In this document: one piece after another, positions 59,801-64,000 of the stretch
Layout of the letters: every line of letters begins with the position of its first letter
How positions within the stretch are numbered: position 1 is the first letter of the stretch
Notes under the pieces: model-generated
What the model saw: only the letters and a program-made list of their open reading frames with translations
Told to the model about the DNA's origin: nothing
Databases searched by the model: none
Program-made: the position numbers and the translations under genes
Assembly (NCBI GenBank): GCA_021018815.1
Contig: JAITYX010000077.1
Span: 265,501 to 329,500 of the forward strand
Length of the DNA stretch: 64,000 nucleotides
Reading direction: 5' to 3'
Source of the DNA: Talinum fruticosum
Lineage: Eukaryota; Streptophyta; Magnoliopsida; Caryophyllales; Talinaceae

Positions 59801-61677
59801 GGAACATATTCCATAAATTCAGACATCTCCAGGCAAGCCTCAAGGCAACTCTGCAGTTTTTTGTCCACAGATTGCCCACCTTCATCAGCGTTCACAGATA
59901 CAGGACGCCCTTCATCTTCGGTTGTAAGGCCCTCCTTTTTCTTAGCCAAACTCTTGCACTGTGCAGAACCAGCTTGAGTAGACTTTCGCACAGTGGTTTT
60001 CCGATCAGTACGCGGTTGACGGACCCGAGCTGAAGTCATCCGCGAAGTCTCAGGTGACTTCATGGCCAGGGGGTCATAACCTTCCAGGAATTCTTCAAGT
60101 CCTTCAACCTGTAACATCGCACCGATCAGGTTATAGCTGGACTGCCCCTCATCATCTTGAACAAGAACAATTCTCCTTGTTTAAATTGTAGTTGAAACTT
60201 GGAAAGAGCAGAAAAATGGAATCATGATTTCAAAAAACCAAAAAGATCACACGAGTATAAATTTATTTATTGGAGGGAATGACTGGTGGCTGTGTGCTTG
60301 ATACTATATTAAGGACCAACAAGCAAAAGCAACTTACAGTATCAAGTGACCCAAGAGCATCAGCCATTGCAGCATTTGTCATGTTTGCCGGGATTTTGTT
60401 CCTCTTACAGAGATTTTGCAGGTCCTTTCTTCCAAGGCTATGGAAGTCCACCTTTTGCCCACCATTGGACGTCTCAATGGACTCCTCGGAAGCTTCATTC
60501 ACAGGATGCCCTTTGTCCACATCCACCAAAACTATTTCCTCCCCCTCATTGTTAACTTCTGCCACCTCGTGCTTGAGTTCCAATTGGCTGTCAAATGAAA
60601 TGCGGCCCTCTTGATCAACACTTACTTCAGAAACCACTTCCCAAGTTTCTATTGACTCAACTCCTGAAAGATCCAGACAATAAAACAAAGAGTAAGTTCC
60701 CTGAAAGTTAGATGAGCACTTATCTTGTCTATGTCAATTCAGTGGAAACTAACCACTATTCTCTGAAGCTTCGGAATGCTCCAAGCTTTCCTCAAACTTA
60801 GCCTGCAGATCATTCTGTGTCTTTTGCTGGATGGAGGCTTCTTGTGTCTCCTTTCTCCGCGTTGCTCGTGTTGCAGGAGTCTTTCTGGTGTCAGTCCCCT
60901 CGACAGCTACTCTTCTTGTTCCACAACGAGTTCTTGTGGCCAATTTGGAGCACTCCAACCCTTCCTTGGAAGGCTTCTGGCGGACTGAAGTTGGATGAAC
61001 ATTAGATGAAGTAATCACACATCTTTCTGGGGATTCTGAGCCTCCAGTTTCTAACTGTCCCAAAAATTCATCAATGCCTTGAACCTGTATCCATTAGATT
61101 AATTTTCTTTTCAGAATCAGTGACCTGGATTTCCTCTCTCCGGTAACTATCTAAAGATATAGAAGGTCCCAATCGATTGGATTAATTCTGAATCTATTGC
61201 TAAACAACAACAACAACAACAACTTCCATTGTAGGTCCCGCTTGGCGGGTTTGGGGTGATTTATCTCTGCAAACAGACAGACCAATTCCTGCTAAATTTC
61301 TACCACATTTAATTGAACCTGTACATGTCTCTCTAGTGTTTACTGATTGATCTACATTACAGCGATTGTGTAATGGTAATAGTCAACTTAAACTTAAGAA
61401 TCGCTAGTGGAATTTTGATTAGAACGACATTTAATATTACCAAGTGATTTTCGAATATAATCAGGACATAAAAATTCAAGTGAAGCGTAAACATCATATG
61501 ATTGAAGCGAAAATGTAATTGTTGATTGAATGAAAGAAGAAGAATGGACTACGAAAGACTTACAGTCTCAAGAGATTTGAGAGAATCGGCCATGGCAGCA
61601 TTGGTCAAGTTGGCGGGGATGTTGTTTCTCTTGCACAAGGCTTGGAGGTCGCGTCTCTTCAGGCTGTGGAAATCCAT
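56891..61677 (-). CDS. Acidic protein with duplicated SAP-like motif, KEN box and TP sites (11 exons); probable cell-cycle protein
   Basis: Exons in coding order: 61677-61564, 61084-60754, 60663-60338, 60108-59781, 59652-59305, 59199-59047, 58931-58842, 58713-58109, 57956-57791, 57625-57079, 56962-56891 (TGA). Phases agree at every junction; about 1,025 codons. Residues 2-38 (DFHSLKRRDLQALCKRNNIP, AAMADSLKSLE) form a SAP-like helix-turn-helix motif, repeated at ~221-257 (DFHSLGRKDLQNLCKRNKIP). The middle is Asp/Glu/Ser-rich. Exon 8 has a basic stretch (KSMRKLKRMLKEKLQ); exon 10 has FTPTKSSRKTPLFTPIKS and a KEN box (NKENID, 57178-57186). In exon 10 the frame entering from exon 9 stops at 57246 while the KEN/TP frame is shifted, so a frameshift, sequencing error or unusual ~59-nt intron must be assumed. 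It resembles, from memory, plant 'aspartic/glutamic acid-rich' proteins (Arabidopsis At5g17160/At3g03130 type); biochemical function unknown. Confidence 0.85.
57246..57358 (-). other. Apparent frameshift zone in exon 10 of the acidic-protein gene
   Basis: Frame A (VSGTENDCDEESNDGPEMKA ... VDQQVRTERFSIEPTTLKRA) runs to a TAA at 57246. Frame B, offset by two, is closed by TGA at ~57355 and then reads GTEPDTITLPLQFTPTKSS through the KEN box to the last donor. Frame B is plausible protein joined in phase to exon 11 (ERKRPALQSRSDNQ). The switch must lie between the two stops. A GGGGG run sits inside. A 59-nt intron (GTGAGA...CAGAG) would restore the frame but is shorter than usual for plants. Confidence 0.75.
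61205..61222. repeat. (AAC)n microsatellite
   Basis: About six to seven AAC units in intron 1 of the acidic-protein gene. Confidence 0.9.
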
Positions 61678-61800
61678 GGCTTCAACGTGAAATTGAAGAT
61701 TGAGTGAGAGAGAAAAGGGAAGGAGGGGAGGGAGGGAGGGGCTTTGATTGCTCTCAAATGCTTTCAAAATGGCGAATAGGCTATAGAATTAGTTCTGGGG

Positions 61801-61807
61801 TTATATA
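61801..61807 (-). promoter_or_regulatory. TATA box of the acidic-protein gene
   Basis: The minus strand reads GACTATATAACCCC, about 125 bp upstream of the ATG at 61677, a normal distance allowing a ~90-nt leader. Confidence 0.6.
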
Positions 61808-61855
61808 GTCGTCCCCTCCTCGATTTAGGGCAAATGGGGGACGGAGCTGCAAATC

Positions 61856-61866
61856 TGACCGTTGGA
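61856..61866 (-). promoter_or_regulatory. MSA (mitosis-specific activator) element
   Basis: The minus strand reads TCCAACGGTCA, a perfect match to the plant MSA consensus YCYAACGGYYA bound by MYB3R factors in G2/M genes. It lies ~180 bp upstream of the ATG and ~50 bp upstream of the TATA-like box. Expected consequence: expression peak at G2/M (inference). Confidence 0.7.
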
Positions 61867-61879
61867 GAGAGCGGACGAA

Positions 61880-62900
61880 TCTCATTTTGAATTTGAATTT
61901 CCTGGGATTATAATATAGGGGAAAACAAAAAAGAAAATCAAATATATTGTTTCTGTCAACAAAACCCGATTTTCACTAGGCTACTCCTGCGGGCTGCGAC
62001 TATGATTTTTTTCCCTCCACCTGGATAATAGAATTAAGATAAAACAAATTTACCTAGCCCCTCTTCTGCACCAAAAAAAAAAAGATAAAATAAATTTTAG
62101 GTCTATAATTTTTCTAACTTGCTTAAATTAAAAGAATTAGAAAAATTAAGGTAAATAGATTTTAGGTTGAGAATTTAACATCTAGTACATGAACTTATCT
62201 ATCAATATTTTTTTTTTCAACTAAATGCATTTAGTAAACCAAAAACTATTTAACCTGAGAAAAAAATACAAGTGAAGTTGAAACAAACAATGAAAATTTG
62301 TGGCACATATGTCCTTACAATCAATATTTATTAAAAATATATATTTATGAAACTGTTTCTAATTTTTTTTATCTCCAATGTTAATAGAGCCAAATTCAAT
62401 CAAGGCTAACAAAAAACAATGCAAATTTTTCTTTTCTTTTTTTGGGTTTTATTTGATTTTCCTTTTCTTTTGCTGAAAAAAGTTGTGTATTGTAATGTGG
62501 GTCTTTAATAAATATTTTATTTCGTAAGTTAAGTGATGAGTCCGCGTTGTATGGTAGGAAATTTTGAGAGAGAAAAAATTGGCTTATGGATGATGGGGAA
62601 CATGAAACCCACTTAATAGCCAAAAAATGGTCCTTACATTGTGGATGCTCTAACACCACCAACACTAGTTCATCACGACCCAATAATTTAAGTATTTTTA
62701 TTTCCAACTGCGCGCCTTGAAGTGGTGTCTCTAACACAAAAAGGTCTAACTCCATAGTAAACTCCTAATCCTAAAAGTATCACTATAGTACAATAATGAT
62801 ATTTTGATTAGAGAAGCACAAGACAGATGTAATTAATTTTAACCTAAAACATCACTTTCAATGAAAGGGGAGGAATACACTGAGAGAGGGGGTGAGTGAG
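61880..62900. other. AT-rich intergenic region upstream of the acidic-protein gene
   Basis: Poly-A and poly-T tracts, no supported ORF or RNA gene. It includes the distal promoter of the acidic-protein gene; the Dabb gene's 3' UTR should lie just left of 63404. Confidence 0.55.
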
Positions 62901-62969
62901 AAGGAAAAGAACTAGGAAAGATGATTTTCTCCCATTGGCCATATTCTTTTGGATTTATGAGAAATACTT

Positions 62970-63180
62970 ATTGATACTTACTACTGAAACACGTTGAATC
63001 ATGCTGAAATATACTAAAATATATTAGACCGTGCTAAATTATATTAAATCATGCTTAATTATACTAAATAATGTGTTAAGAAAATAGAACTTCAAAAATT
63101 AAATAAGTACTTAGTTGTGTTTAACTATGCTAAAATGTAGCAAATTGTTTATAGTAGTGCTGAATTGTGCTAAATATTGA
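62970..63180. repeat. Degenerate AT-rich minisatellite (TGCTAAAT-type unit)
   Basis: Words of the form (A/G)TGCT(A/G)AA or ATACTAAA recur about a dozen times at 10-20 bp spacing ('catgctgaaatatact', 'cgtgctaaattatatt', 'catgcttaattatact', 'gtgctgaattgtgct'). Edges carry related 'attgatacttact' and 'attgataagtactta' strings. Non-coding. Confidence 0.65.
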
Positions 63181-63403
63181 TAAGTACTTATAATAAATCG
63201 AGAAGATTATGCCCATTACTTTTGGCTAAATGGTACAAAAGAGGATTCATTTTACTAACACAATCACCGGAAAAAACAAGAGTGAACGACAAGCTACCAA
63301 TTTATTTTGCACGCTCAAATAAGTGTTATGTACTTTTTAAAATGAACCAAATCCAACATCCAAACCCCTAGGAAGGAGGGGGGGCTCAGATTATCGACAT
63401 AAT

Positions 63404-63593
63404 TCAAAGGCAAACAGTAGTAGGTTTGTAGTCAATGATGAGGACTTTGTCCAAGTGCCCAAGAAAGAGATTTGCAAAATCGACATGTTTCGGGTGTGAA
63501 ATATACTCTGCAATGCCTTCAGTGCTCTCAAATGTCGATTCAAATATATGAGTGAATCCCTGATGCAAGTTCTCGATGCTCACATCCTTGCCC
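63404..63593 (-). CDS. Stress-responsive A/B-barrel (Dabb) domain protein, last exon
   Basis: The acceptor TGCAG precedes 63593; the exon reads GKDVSIENLHQGFTHIFEST, then SHPKHVDFANLFLGHLDKVL and IIDYKPTTVCL, TGA at 63406-63404. This is the C-terminal half of the dimeric ferredoxin-like Dabb barrel (HS1-type plant proteins, usually ~110 residues), in which the HP.H..F motif and the final DYKP strand are hallmarks. Only 62 codons are present; the 5' exon(s) lie right of the window. Function in the family ranges from small antimicrobial/stress proteins to cyclase-like enzymes; not decided here. Confidence 0.93.
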
Positions 63594-64000
63594 CTGCAGC
63601 ATTATTTAGTTACAAGATCTTAGAGTTTTCTATATCCAATCAAATGGAATAACCAGGAACCCACAACTTGACTCAGGGAAAGCTGTTTTTTTTTGGGAGG
63701 GGGAGACAGGATAAAAACATACTTCACTGAAGATGTTCATGTAGATTCTAGATCACTGAATGTAGTAACAATGCAGAGATATAACATAATTTGGGCAAAA
63801 AGAAACTCTTATTGAACTCTTATGCAATTTATGTTTTACATAAGCTCTTCATTTTGCCAGGTGCCAAATAACAAAATTATTACAAACAAAACCTGGATTT
63901 AGAAGAAGTCTAACATACCCGGACCAGAATGGCAATTGACAGTTGGCACACAGCATTCAAATAAAATCTATTGTTTGATATAACTAGATGCCAATTACTA
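63594..64000 (-). other. Intron of the Dabb gene
   Basis: AT-rich sequence upstream of the last Dabb exon, with no further exon recognisable before the window edge. Confidence 0.6.

Noticed and set aside
1..64000. CRISPR arrays, bacterial operon signals, tRNA or rRNA genes
   Set aside because: None seen by eye; direct repeats present are transposon or tandem repeats of eukaryotic type. A tRNAscan run would be needed to exclude tRNAs fully.

Overview
The window is nuclear DNA of a flowering plant. Evidence: genes split into many GT-AG exons, introns up to about 7 kb, L1-type non-LTR retrotransposon debris, a solo LTR with target-site duplication, Helitron helicase remains, and plant-specific proteins (RSH1-type RelA/SpoT, plant BRF1, a plant Dabb protein). 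I cannot name the species. The long transposon-filled introns suggest a medium to large genome (inference).

Four protein-coding loci are supported by exon-by-exon reading. (1) 309-10625, + strand: the last eight exons (407 codons) of an RSH1-like (p)ppGpp synthetase/hydrolase; its 5' part lies left of the window. (2) 11443-45520, - strand: a complete 19-exon BRF1, the TFIIB-related subunit of RNA polymerase III factor TFIIIB. It encodes 603 aa, is in frame across all 18 introns, and lies tail to tail with RSH1. (3) 56891-61677, - strand: an 11-exon gene for an acidic protein of about 1,000 residues with a duplicated SAP-like motif, Thr-Pro sites, a KEN box and a perfect MSA-type G2/M promoter element, so probably a cell-cycle protein. 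A late exon carries an apparent frameshift. (4) 63404-63593, - strand: the last exon of a stress-responsive A/B-barrel (Dabb) protein.

The rest is mainly mobile DNA. RSH1 intron 5 holds a truncated LINE and an Ac-like hAT element. BRF1 introns hold pieces of at least two LINE families in both orientations, a foldback element that would form a long hairpin RNA, a ~204-bp tandem repeat, an alternating purine-pyrimidine tract and microsatellites. The BRF1 to gene 3 interval (45.5-56.9 kb) is a nest: a 2.8-kb solo LTR inserted into one arm of an inverted pair of Copia-like repeats, then a broken Helitron helicase, then a dead copy of the first two BRF1 exons.

The items most worth following are the BRF1 5'-end copy beside the Helitron and its CpG-rich differences, the exon-duplication architecture and degron/promoter logic of gene 3 with its possible frameshift, the upstream overlapping ATG of BRF1, and the intronic hairpin at 35.2-35.5 kb.
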